Positions 1-6,215 of a stretch of DNA of 9,070 bases are shown here, one piece after another. Made by a program: the position numbers and the translations under genes. The DNA comes from Bacteroidales bacterium UBA2716. GTDB taxonomy: Bacteria > Bacteroidota > Bacteroidia > Bacteroidales > UBA932. Below the pieces are notes generated by a model. The model saw only the letters and a program-made list of their open reading frames with translations, made no database searches and had not been told where the DNA came from. The first letter of the stretch is position 1. Every line of letters starts with the position of its first letter. Where the stretch lies: positions 6,276 to 15,345 of the forward strand of contig DEKS01000057.1 in assembly GCA_002354005.1 (NCBI GenBank), given 5' to 3'.

Positions 1-258
1 CTCTTTGTGTACGGACTCTTCGCCCACGCAGACCCCAAGCTTAAGGGAGCGCGTGTGCTCAATTCCATCTACAGTACCGGCCGCCTGTATACCGGGGCGC
101 TGCCAGACGTGGCAGAAAGCCCGGAGTTTATCCGCCTGGTGCGGGAAAAACTCCGGGACATGCTGTTGGAAATGACCGATGTAAATGTGCCCTTCCGTCG
201 CACCGGGGACGCCAAAACCTGCGCCATCTGCGACTTTAAGAATATCTGCGGGCGCTAA
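1..258 (+). CDS. PD-(D/E)XK superfamily nuclease, C-terminal end (partial)
   Basis: Only the last 85 residues are visible; the frame is open to base 1, so the true start lies upstream of the window. The fragment ends with a cysteine cluster, CAICDFKNICGR, in the pattern C-x2-C-x5-C. In AddB/RecB-like and Cas4-like nucleases such C-terminal cysteines, with a fourth far upstream, bind a 4Fe-4S cluster next to the nuclease core. The opening LFVYGLFA resembles the late helix of the PD-(D/E)XK fold, which follows the catalytic residues; those are outside the window. By family knowledge this would be the nuclease end of a helicase/exonuclease-like repair protein, often encoded beside an AddA/UvrD-type helicase in Bacteroidota, but that neighbour cannot be checked. 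The TAA stop directly abuts the stop of the convergent kinase-like gene. Family assignment is moderate, exact role unknown. Confidence 0.72.
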   Translation, partial: LFVYGLFAHADPKLKGARVLNSIYSTGRLYTGALPDVAESPEFIRLVREKLRDMLLEMTDVNVPFRRTGDAKTCAICDFKNICGR

Positions 259-918
259 TTACTTGCTGGCGTATTTGATGAATTTGAGGATGCAGGCAAC
301 GGCGTCTTCGTCCGACATGTCTCCCACGTTCATGACCAGGTCATAGTTGCGGGCGTCGTAGCGGCTGGTGCCGGCATAGCGCTGTACATAGGTTTCGCGG
401 CTTTTATCCACCGAGGCAATGACCTCGCGGGCTTCCTCCTCCGTGAGGTTCTGTTTTTCCATGACGCGCTGGACGCGTTTTTCCAGCGGGGCCTGGATAA
501 AGATATCCAGCTTGTTGGGGTGGTCTTTGAGCACAAAGAAACCCGAACGGCCGGCAATGATGCAGGAGCCTTCCGCCGCAATTTCTTTCAGGATGGCGGC
601 CTCTGCCTCAAAAATATCGTCCGCTTTTACTTTGTTCAGTTTCCACTCGTCCCCCTTGCCGGCCTCGAAACCAATGTAGGCGCCGGAATTGGGCACGGGT
701 GCCACAATGTCCAGCATTTCCGTGAGCCAGTTCTTTTTGGTTCCCTTGATTTTCTCAATCTCATAGGTGGACAGGTTGAATTTCTCCCGCAGGTCCTGAA
801 TGAGGTTTTTGTCGCTGTAGCGAACGTTAAGTTGAGCGGCCAGTTTGCGGCCAATGGTGCGTCCGCCGGAGCCCAGCTCCCGGCTGATGGTAATTACGAA
901 TGGCTTTTTGGTATCCAT
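259..918 (-). CDS. Cytidylate kinase-like family protein
   Basis: A protein of 219 residues. After a short leader it begins VITISRELGSGGRTIGRKLA (residues 8-27), the P-loop variant of the cytidylate kinase-like family (Pfam Cytidylate_kin2), in which SGGRTIG replaces the classic GKS/T. IIAGRSGFFVL (120-130) and IFIQAPLEKRVQR (139-151) match the nucleotide-monophosphate-kinase core. The Arg/Tyr-rich stretch DKSRETYVQRYAGTSRYDAR (171-190) fits the lid and phosphate-binding arginines. The expected reaction is phosphoryl transfer from ATP, perhaps to a nucleoside monophosphate; the substrate of this branch is not established and it is distinct from Cmk. The ATG at 918 was chosen because the family motif begins a few residues later; an in-frame extension to 1017 would run through the promoter region and into the divergent phosphatase gene. 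Its TAA stop abuts the nuclease stop with no gap. Confidence 0.88.
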   Translation of the reverse strand: MDTKKPFVITISRELGSGGRTIGRKLAAQLNVRYSDKNLIQDLREKFNLSTYEIEKIKGTKKNWLTEMLDIVAPVPNSGAYIGFEAGKGDEWKLNKVKADDIFEAEAAILKEIAAEGSCIIAGRSGFFVLKDHPNKLDIFIQAPLEKRVQRVMEKQNLTEEEAREVIASVDKSRETYVQRYAGTSRYDARNYDLVMNVGDMSDEDAVACILKFIKYASK

Positions 919-940
919 AGTCTTTCTTGGTTGCAATATA

Positions 941-948
941 CAAATATA
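941..948 (-). promoter_or_regulatory. -7 box for the kinase-like gene
   Basis: Read on the minus strand this is TATATTTG, an exact match to the Bacteroidota -7 consensus TAnnTTTG. Transcription would begin near 934-936, giving a leader of about 17 nt before the ATG at 918. I see no clear -33 TTG at the usual distance. An alternative box a few bases downstream (TATATTG) lines up with the promoter of the acyl-CoA synthetase gene. Confidence 0.55.
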
Positions 949-960
949 GGTATTTTTTGT

Positions 961-968
961 TATATTTG
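961..968 (+). promoter_or_regulatory. -7 box for the phosphatase gene
   Basis: TATATTTG exactly matches TAnnTTTG. It ends only 5 nt before the ATG at 974, so the expected start of transcription falls on or next to the start codon and the mRNA would be leaderless. A TTG at 931-933 is 27 nt upstream of the box, longer than the usual spacing, so the -33 element is doubtful. The box lies 12 nt from the opposing box of the divergent kinase-like gene. Confidence 0.55.
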
Positions 969-973
969 CGTTT

Positions 974-1762
974 ATGTTCGAGGGAATTATCAACGCCAGG
1001 GATTTGGGCGGCATCAAAATCGGGGAGAAAACCGTAAAATATGGGCGGCTGCTGCGTACGGCTCACCTGCACGATGTCACGGGCACAGATGTGAGGCGGC
1101 TCGTGGGGGAGTTCCATCTCAAACGCATTTTTGACTTCCGTTCCATCCCGGAGGCCTCCCTGCAGCCGGATGTGGCCATTCCCGGCGCCGCTTACCTTAC
1201 GCTACCCACACTGGACACCTCGGCAGAACGGGAGAGCGGAGAAGCCATCCCGGAAGAAACCTGGCTGGACCTTCCCAAACACATTGTCCGGCTTTCCTTC
1301 ATGAAAATGTTCCAGGAAAAGGCCCGGGAACTGTATCCTTCCCTGGTGCTGAGCGAATTCTCGCAGCTCCAGTACGCTACGTTCATGAACCTGGTGCTGG
1401 AAACGGAGGAGGGCGCCATTCTGTGGCACTGCTCGCAGGGGAAAGACCGCACCGGCATTGGCGCCGCGCTCATTCTGGGCGCCCTGGGCGCAGACCGCGC
1501 CACCATCCTGAGGGATTTTGACCGCTCCAACGACGCCTATCGGCCTCTGGTAGAGAAACTCTGCGCAGAGGTCCGTGCCGCCGGCGGCGGGGAAGACGAA
1601 GAAGAAGTGGTGCGCGCTTTCATGGGCGTGAGCGTGAAAAACTTCAACCACGCGCTGGACCTTGTGGACGCCAACTGGGGCTCCATCCAGGGCTACCTGG
1701 AAGACGCCATGGAAATTAGCTATGAGGACTGTCTCCGCCTCCAGGCCCGGTATCTGGAGTAA
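974..1762 (+). CDS. Tyrosine-protein/lipid phosphatase, CX5R family
   Basis: A protein of 262 residues of the Y_phosphatase3 type (Pfam PF13350; secreted MptpB/LipA-like and cytoplasmic homologues). NARDLGG at residues 8-14 is the family's N-terminal signature (usually NFRDLGG). HCSQGKDRTG at 152-161 is the P-loop, with the nucleophile Cys153, Lys157, the general-acid-like Asp158 and Arg159. The family removes phosphate from phosphotyrosine, phosphoserine/threonine or phosphoinositides; the substrate here is unknown. No signal peptide or membrane segment is visible, so it is probably cytoplasmic. The ATG at 974 is the only credible start: the family motif begins seven residues later, and upstream the frame meets a TAG at 947-949 with no ATG, GTG or TTG between. 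There is no ribosome binding site. It ends 6 nt from the convergent acyl-CoA synthetase gene. Confidence 0.9.
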   Translation: MFEGIINARDLGGIKIGEKTVKYGRLLRTAHLHDVTGTDVRRLVGEFHLKRIFDFRSIPEASLQPDVAIPGAAYLTLPTLDTSAERESGEAIPEETWLDLPKHIVRLSFMKMFQEKARELYPSLVLSEFSQLQYATFMNLVLETEEGAILWHCSQGKDRTGIGAALILGALGADRATILRDFDRSNDAYRPLVEKLCAEVRAAGGGEDEEEVVRAFMGVSVKNFNHALDLVDANWGSIQGYLEDAMEISYEDCLRLQARYLE

Positions 1763-1768
1763 TACGAC

Positions 1769-3394
1769 TTACTGATACAGATGCCGCTTGATGCTGCCTT
1801 TGGCGGTGCGCTCGAAGGGCATGTCCACCAGCTCTACCTGGAAAATCTGGCTGAATTTGGGGAGGAGGGCGTTGCTCCTTGTGCGGATGTCGTCCGACAG
1901 GGCGGCAATGGCCTCCTCATCGTCGCCTTTAACAGAGCCGGCTTTGGGGTATACCAGGGCCACCAGCTTGTTCTCCCGGTCCACCACCAGGGATTCTTCT
2001 ACCTGCGGATGCCGCTCCAGGACCTGCTCCACTTCTTCCGGGTAAATGTTTTGGCCGGAAGAGCTCAGGATGAGCGCTTTAATGCGTCCGCGGATGAACA
2101 GGTTCCCGGACTCGTCCATAATGCCCAGGTCTCCGGTGCGGAACCAGCCGTCTGCTGTGTATGCCTCTTTTTCCGCCTCCGGGTTCTTGTAATAGCCAGA
2201 GAACAGGTTGGGACCCTGGGCCTGGATTTCTCCGGGGATGCGGTCCGGCTCCGAGGAGTCGATCCGGATCTGATGGATGGGCTTGCCGCAGGAGCCGGGG
2301 GCATAGCCTGCCGGCATGTCAAAGGCCAGCAGCGGGCAGGCTTCCGTCATGCCATAGCCCACCACATAGGGCAGTTCAATCTTTTTGAGGACGCTTTCTA
2401 CCTTCCAGCTAAGCGGGGCACCGCCAATGATGAGGGTGTGCACGTTCCCGCCCAGGGTGGCCAGCAGTTTTTTGCCTACGGAACGATAGAAGGAGGAACG
2501 GACCCCCGGAATGGTGAGAATGGCCTTGGCCGAACGGGTGTTTAACTGCGGTCGGATCAGGTTGCTGTAAAGCTTCTCCATGATGAGCGGCACCGTAATC
2601 ATCAGGTACGGCTTAACCTCGCTCATGGCCTGGACCAGGAGGGACGGGGAAGGCACCTTGCCCAGAAAGTGGATGGTGAACCCGGTGCAGCAAGGGTATA
2701 CGAACTCTATCCCCAGACCGTAAATATGCGCCAGCGGCAGCATGGAAACCAGATTCTCCGGCGCGTTGTGGATATGCTGCTGGCAATATTCCACAATGTC
2801 CGACATGGCCCCGTAGCTGAGCATGACGCCCTTGGGGTCTCCGGAGGTGCCGGACGTGTAGTTGATAATGGCCACGGCTTCCGGGTTGTCCGGATAGTGG
2901 ATATCGACCATGGAGAGTCCTTCCGGGTAGCATGCCTGAAAAAGCGTTTCACGGTCTTCCCAGGCGGTTTGCAGCCGAGGGTCCGTGCAGGCGAGCAGTT
3001 TGTATTCTCGGGCGTCCAGCACGCCCCTGACGAGTGGAAGATCGAATGTTTTCAGACTTTTCCAGATGGGGGCGTCCGCTATAAGAAAAATGCTGTCCGA
3101 GTGGCGGATAAGCTGGGCAAGGCCTTCCGGCGTATAGTTGGGAAGGATGGGGACGATGACGGCCTCATAGGTGTTCACGGCAAGGAAGGCGATGGCCCAC
3201 CGGGCCGAATTCTGGGCGCAGAGGGCAATCTTGTCCCCTTTGTGGATGCCTGCCGCCTGGAAAAAAATGTGGAACTTTTCCACCTGCTCTGCCACTTGGA
3301 CATAGGTGTAGCTTTCCCCGCCGTAGTCACACAAGGCGGGTTTGCTGGCGCGAAGCCGTATTTGTTCTTCCAGTTTTTTCAGGTAGCTTTTCAT
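1769..3394 (-). CDS. AMP-forming acyl-CoA synthetase (long-chain fatty acid ligase type)
   Basis: A 541-residue ANL-superfamily adenylating enzyme. It should activate a fatty acid with ATP to an acyl-adenylate and pass it to CoA (or possibly an acyl carrier protein). Visible core motifs are the phosphate loop YTSGTSGDPKG (179-189), GGAPLS (324-329), GYGMTE (346-351), GWFRTGDLG (416-424) and GRIKALIL with SGQNIYPEEVE (436-457). The C-terminal A10 motif reads TAKGSIKR (530-537): where the catalytic lysine of the usual GKI triplet would sit there is Ser534, flanked by Lys532 and Lys536. No transmembrane segment is seen. The ATG at 3394 is preferred because MKSYLKKLEEQ begins the family fold and the promoter lies just upstream; the longer frame to 3589 would overlap the divergent cardiolipin synthase. 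The divergent partner also serves lipid metabolism. Chain length and exact role are not readable from sequence. Confidence 0.92.
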   Translation of the reverse strand: MKSYLKKLEEQIRLRASKPALCDYGGESYTYVQVAEQVEKFHIFFQAAGIHKGDKIALCAQNSARWAIAFLAVNTYEAVIVPILPNYTPEGLAQLIRHSDSIFLIADAPIWKSLKTFDLPLVRGVLDAREYKLLACTDPRLQTAWEDRETLFQACYPEGLSMVDIHYPDNPEAVAIINYTSGTSGDPKGVMLSYGAMSDIVEYCQQHIHNAPENLVSMLPLAHIYGLGIEFVYPCCTGFTIHFLGKVPSPSLLVQAMSEVKPYLMITVPLIMEKLYSNLIRPQLNTRSAKAILTIPGVRSSFYRSVGKKLLATLGGNVHTLIIGGAPLSWKVESVLKKIELPYVVGYGMTEACPLLAFDMPAGYAPGSCGKPIHQIRIDSSEPDRIPGEIQAQGPNLFSGYYKNPEAEKEAYTADGWFRTGDLGIMDESGNLFIRGRIKALILSSSGQNIYPEEVEQVLERHPQVEESLVVDRENKLVALVYPKAGSVKGDDEEAIAALSDDIRTRSNALLPKFSQIFQVELVDMPFERTAKGSIKRHLYQ

Positions 3395-3415
3395 CCCTCG
3401 TTGCTCTCGATTATG

Positions 3416-3423
3416 CAAAGATA
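3416..3423 (-). promoter_or_regulatory. -7 box for the acyl-CoA synthetase gene
   Basis: Read on the minus strand this is TATCTTTG, a perfect TAnnTTTG box. The expected transcription start is near 3410, giving a leader of about 16 nt before the ATG at 3394. The leader ends with GAGGG directly before the start codon, too close to act as a normal Shine-Dalgarno. No clear -33 TTG is present. Confidence 0.65.
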
Positions 3424-3454
3424 CAAAAAAATAGGTATTGTCATGGAAATTCCG

Positions 3455-3462
3455 TAAATTCG
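3455..3462 (+). promoter_or_regulatory. Possible weak -7 box for cls
   Basis: TAAATTCG differs from TAnnTTTG at one position (C for T). It ends 8 nt before the ATG at 3471, so the leader would be only a few nucleotides. A TTG at 3438-3440 lies 14 nt upstream, shorter than normal spacing. This is the only candidate in the 76-nt divergent spacer. Confidence 0.35.
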
Positions 3463-3470
3463 CAAAAGAT

Positions 3471-4925
3471 ATGCCACTCACACTCATCATAGGGCTTGTT
3501 TTGCGCGTTTTGCTCGCGCTGGGTATCATTTGGCAAATTCTGCGCGGAGAAAAAGAAGCGGATACCCAGGTCATTTGGCTGCTATTCATTGCCCTGCTAC
3601 CCGTTGTTGGCCTAATTGCCTATTGCCTGTTCGGAATCGACTACCGGCGGGATGTAGTGCGTGAGCGCCTGCACGGCCGTACCCTCAACTTGTTCGGGCA
3701 AATGCCGGAGGAACTGGGGCGCAGGCTGTTCCCGGAAAGCACGCCGGAAAAGGTAGATGCACGGTTTCGTCCCTTGGCAAAGCTCCTCCGCGCCTGCGGG
3801 GACGGCAACCGCGTGTACGAGGGCAATTCCATGGAAATCATCACTTCAGGCCTCCGCAAGCGGGAACTTCTTCTGGAGGATATCCGTAAGGCGCAACAAT
3901 TCATTCACATTGAGTATTTCCGTTTTGGCAACGACAAAGCCGGCATGGAAGTGCGGGACGCCCTGCTGCAGAAGGTAAAGGAAGGGGTTCAGGTCCGCTT
4001 CCTGAACAACAACATGATAGGCCGGAACATTCCCCGTTCCTATTTCCGTAAAATGGCCAAGGCCGGCATGGAAGTGCTGCCCTATACGCATATCCACAAT
4101 GGCTTCCGCTCGTTCCTGATGCGCATCAATTGCCAGAATCACCGCAAAATTGTGGTCATAGACGGCAAGGTGGCCTACACCGGCGGCATGAACCTGAACG
4201 ACAACTACTTCTATAAGTGGCGGGATACGCACCTGCGCATAGAGGGCCCCGTGGTGGCGCGCCTGCAGGCGTCGTTCATCGACAGCTGGGTGTCTTCCGG
4301 CGGGCGCCTGAGCCATCCGCTCCGGGATTATTTTCCGCTGCCGGAGCCCATCGCCTGGGATGCTCCGCTCAAGGACAAATGCGTGCAGGTGGTTACGGAC
4401 GCCGCGGAGAACCAGCACCCGGCTACGCTCCTGGGCTACGAGTGGATTCTGCAGAACGCCCGGGACTATGTTTATATCCACACGCCGTACTTTGTGCCGC
4501 CCACCTCGCTTCTGAATGCGCTCAAGAGTGCCGCGCTCCGGGGCGTGGACGTGCGCCTGATCCTGCCCAAACGGGTAGACACCCCGCTTATCGGTCCGGC
4601 CAACCATTCCGTGTATGCGGAGTGCCTGGCTGCCGGCGTACGCATTTTTGAACGCAGCGGTGCGTTCATCCATTCCAAAAGCCTGGTGTGCGACGATTAC
4701 CTGAGCATTGTGGGTGCCTCCAACCTGGATATGCGCAGCTTCTTTATCAACAGTGAGGTAAACAGTTTCATTTACGATACGCAAACCGCTCTGTTTGGTA
4801 AATCGCAGTTCCTCAAAGACGAAGAAGGCACGATGGAGTGGACGCTGGAAAGCTGGAGGGACAGCCGCACCTGGTACCAGAATATGGGCTCGCACTTTAT
4901 GCGGCTGTTCTACCGCCTGCTCTAA
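3471..4925 (+). CDS. cls: Cardiolipin synthase (phospholipase D family)
   Basis: A 484-residue membrane enzyme that joins two phosphatidylglycerol molecules (or PG and another phospholipid donor) to make cardiolipin at the inner membrane. Two hydrophobic segments (about residues 3-24 and 34-55) form the PLDc_N membrane anchor. Two HxK(x)4D catalytic motifs follow: HRKIVVID (224-231, then GKVAYTGGMNLNDNY) and HSKSLVCD (401-408, then YLSIVGASNLDMRSF). HTPYFVPP at 337-344 is also typical of bacterial Cls. The length is normal and both catalytic sites are intact. The ATG at 3471 was chosen because it begins the first membrane segment directly; a TTG at 3438 would add 11 residues and swallow the possible promoter. 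The start is preceded by an A-rich stretch, not a Shine-Dalgarno. The gene is divergent from an acyl-CoA synthetase, and its stop overlaps the stop of the following lipoprotein gene by 4 nt. Confidence 0.95.
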   Translation: MPLTLIIGLVLRVLLALGIIWQILRGEKEADTQVIWLLFIALLPVVGLIAYCLFGIDYRRDVVRERLHGRTLNLFGQMPEELGRRLFPESTPEKVDARFRPLAKLLRACGDGNRVYEGNSMEIITSGLRKRELLLEDIRKAQQFIHIEYFRFGNDKAGMEVRDALLQKVKEGVQVRFLNNNMIGRNIPRSYFRKMAKAGMEVLPYTHIHNGFRSFLMRINCQNHRKIVVIDGKVAYTGGMNLNDNYFYKWRDTHLRIEGPVVARLQASFIDSWVSSGGRLSHPLRDYFPLPEPIAWDAPLKDKCVQVVTDAAENQHPATLLGYEWILQNARDYVYIHTPYFVPPTSLLNALKSAALRGVDVRLILPKRVDTPLIGPANHSVYAECLAAGVRIFERSGAFIHSKSLVCDDYLSIVGASNLDMRSFFINSEVNSFIYDTQTALFGKSQFLKDEEGTMEWTLESWRDSRTWYQNMGSHFMRLFYRLL

Positions 4926-6007
4926 GGAAGTTTGTACTCGGAGGTGCCTTTCAGGCCGGTTGTCCCAAAATAGCTTTCCACCAGGTTTCCTTTCACATAG
5001 ACCCTTCGGCCCCGTAACTCCGGATGGTCCACCAGGTTCAGTGCGTCCCTGGTGCTTCCTTTGGGGAGTTCTACCGCCACGCAGTCTTCTTTGGTGGTAA
5101 TGGTGGAGCGGTCCGCCAGGGCAATATGCGTGTTTTTGGTAATCCCGTCCGTCTTTACCGATTTCCCGGCCGAGGAAAGGTCGCCGCCCACGATATAGCC
5201 GTAGAGCCATACGCCGGTTTCGCCCGCGTGTTGGGCCGCTTCTCCCACGGCAATGGCATTTTTCCACTGCCCGCCGTCGTTTCCGCTGCCGCTGTCATTA
5301 TCGCCCCCGATGACATACTGCTCGTTGGACCAGGTCTTGCTGGTGTCTACCGCCACCTTCACCTGTCCGCTGCCACTGCCGTCGCCCGGGGCCGATATGC
5401 TCACGGTAAGAACCTCGCGGGCCTCCAGCTCCCGGGTGAACAGGGTCTGGTCCTGGGCGTTGTTGTACAGGATAACGGAAACCTCGCCCGGGAATACATA
5501 GGCAATGCGTTTTTCCGTGTAGGTGTACTTGAGTTTCACGCTGCTCTGTTTGACAAATAGCACGCCGTCGGGATAACTGGTGAGGAAATCCGGTGCAATG
5601 CTGAGGCGGATGCCGGCGTTGCGCAGCGTACAGTTCAGGTGTGCGGTAATCTTTTGTCCGGCCTGCACCACCAGCACCTGCTCGTCGCCGTACTGCGGGC
5701 GGGCGAAGGCGGGCGCAGAGAAGGGGATGGACAGCACTGTGATGGTGTAGCTGCCCGGATCCACTTTCAGGTACTGGGGGGAGTCCCCATAGTTCCCCTC
5801 GTACAGGATACTGCCGTCGCCGCTGCGGATGGTTAAAAGGAATTCATTGGTGTCGGGAATCTCTTCCGTGGCTTTGGTCCGGATGCTTTTGTCCAGCACC
5901 CAGCGGAGTTCCCCTTGTTCTCTCAACCCCTTGAGGGCGGAGAAGTCGTCACAGGCGGTGAGTCCGGCTAATAGCGGGAGCATCACCCAGAAATTTTTTA
6001 GTTTCAT
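4922..6007 (-). CDS. DUF4493/DUF6359-type surface lipoprotein
   Basis: A 361-residue predicted lipoprotein. It starts MKLKNFWVMLPLLAGLTACD: a positive N-terminus, a short hydrophobic stretch and the lipobox LTAC, with Cys19 as the lipid-modified residue. Residues about 35-230 look like DUF4493 (extracellular beta-sandwich seen in Bacteroidales): FLLTIRSGDGSILYEG, then YLKVDPGSYTITV and QKITAHLNCTLRNAGIRL. A flexible Gly/Ser/Asp linker (235-247, GDNDSGSGNDGG) joins it to about 110 residues resembling DUF6359: AIAVGEAA, GVWLYGYIVGG, VELPKGSTRDALNL, RVYVKGNLVESYFGTTGLKG. Both names come from memory of family patterns. The role is unknown; such proteins are thought to sit on the cell surface, some possibly in adhesins. 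The aspartates after Cys19 fit export signals reported for Bacteroidota surface lipoproteins. The ATG at 6007 is preferred; a GTG two codons upstream is possible. It ends in TAG inside the cls stop. Confidence 0.8.
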   Translation of the reverse strand: MKLKNFWVMLPLLAGLTACDDFSALKGLREQGELRWVLDKSIRTKATEEIPDTNEFLLTIRSGDGSILYEGNYGDSPQYLKVDPGSYTITVLSIPFSAPAFARPQYGDEQVLVVQAGQKITAHLNCTLRNAGIRLSIAPDFLTSYPDGVLFVKQSSVKLKYTYTEKRIAYVFPGEVSVILYNNAQDQTLFTRELEAREVLTVSISAPGDGSGSGQVKVAVDTSKTWSNEQYVIGGDNDSGSGNDGGQWKNAIAVGEAAQHAGETGVWLYGYIVGGDLSSAGKSVKTDGITKNTHIALADRSTITTKEDCVAVELPKGSTRDALNLVDHPELRGRRVYVKGNLVESYFGTTGLKGTSEYKLP

Positions 6008-6012
6008 CAGCA

Positions 6013-6020
6013 CAAATCTT
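6013..6020 (-). promoter_or_regulatory. Very weak -7 candidate for the lipoprotein gene
   Basis: On the minus strand this reads AAGATTTG, with the first T of TAnnTTTG replaced by A. It is only 5 nt from the ATG at 6007. It is the nearest match to a Bacteroidota -7 box that I could find upstream, and may not be the true promoter. Confidence 0.2.
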
Positions 6021-6075
6021 TATCGGCCGGACACCGTGCCCGGCTTGCTGCGAAGGTAGGGCGCTTTCCCCAAAC

Positions 6076-6100
6076 TCACGTTCAGAAACGTGAATTTTTT
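6076..6100 (+). terminator. Terminator-like hairpin upstream of ffh
   Basis: TCACGTT (6076-6082) pairs perfectly with AACGTGA (6087-6093) across a CAGA tetraloop, followed by A and six Ts (6095-6100). This is the form of an intrinsic terminator for plus-strand transcription. The stem is short (7 bp, 3 GC pairs), so it is weak. The minus-strand side has no T-run. No plus-strand gene ends nearby; the closest is cls, 1.15 kb upstream across the antisense lipoprotein gene. It could instead be a protein binding site. Confidence 0.4.
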
Positions 6101-6184
6101 CGGGAATTTTTCTACCGATTCGTGTGAAACAACCCATTTAGGGGCATTTTTTTCTGTCGATTTCCATTCTTCCGCCAAAATCCG

Positions 6185-6192
6185 TATCTTTG
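6185..6192 (+). promoter_or_regulatory. -7 box for ffh
   Basis: TATCTTTG is a perfect TAnnTTTG box. The expected transcription start is about 6198, leaving a leader of about 18 nt, with A-rich CAAAAGAA shortly before the ATG at 6216. There is no obvious -33 TTG, only a T-rich stretch. Confidence 0.65.
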
Positions 6193-6215
6193 TAGGCTAT
6201 TCAAAAGAATTTGCT

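Noticed and set aside
919..1017. N-terminal extension of the kinase-like protein by 33 residues
   Set aside because: The extension crosses the divergent promoters and the start of the phosphatase gene, and the family fold begins right after the ATG at 918.
520..1134. A 204-codon plus-strand open frame across the kinase/phosphatase spacer
   Set aside because: It spans both promoter boxes and lies in the wrong frame for both genes; no motif is visible.
1781..2545. Plus-strand open frames of about 250-260 codons opposite the acyl-CoA synthetase (this one and 2669-3457)
   Set aside because: The opposite strand encodes a complete ANL enzyme with all core motifs. These frames show no family motif and are shadows of it.
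3395..3589. N-terminal extension of the acyl-CoA synthetase by 65 residues
   Set aside because: It would translate through a perfect -7 box and overlap the first membrane segment of cls; the extension is unlike ANL N-termini.
3846..5267. A 473-codon open frame on the minus strand opposite cls
   Set aside because: It is antisense to a clear cardiolipin synthase and runs into another frame of the lipoprotein gene. Its translation is low-complexity (Arg, His, Gly, Val rich) with no recognisable motif, as expected of a GC-rich shadow frame.
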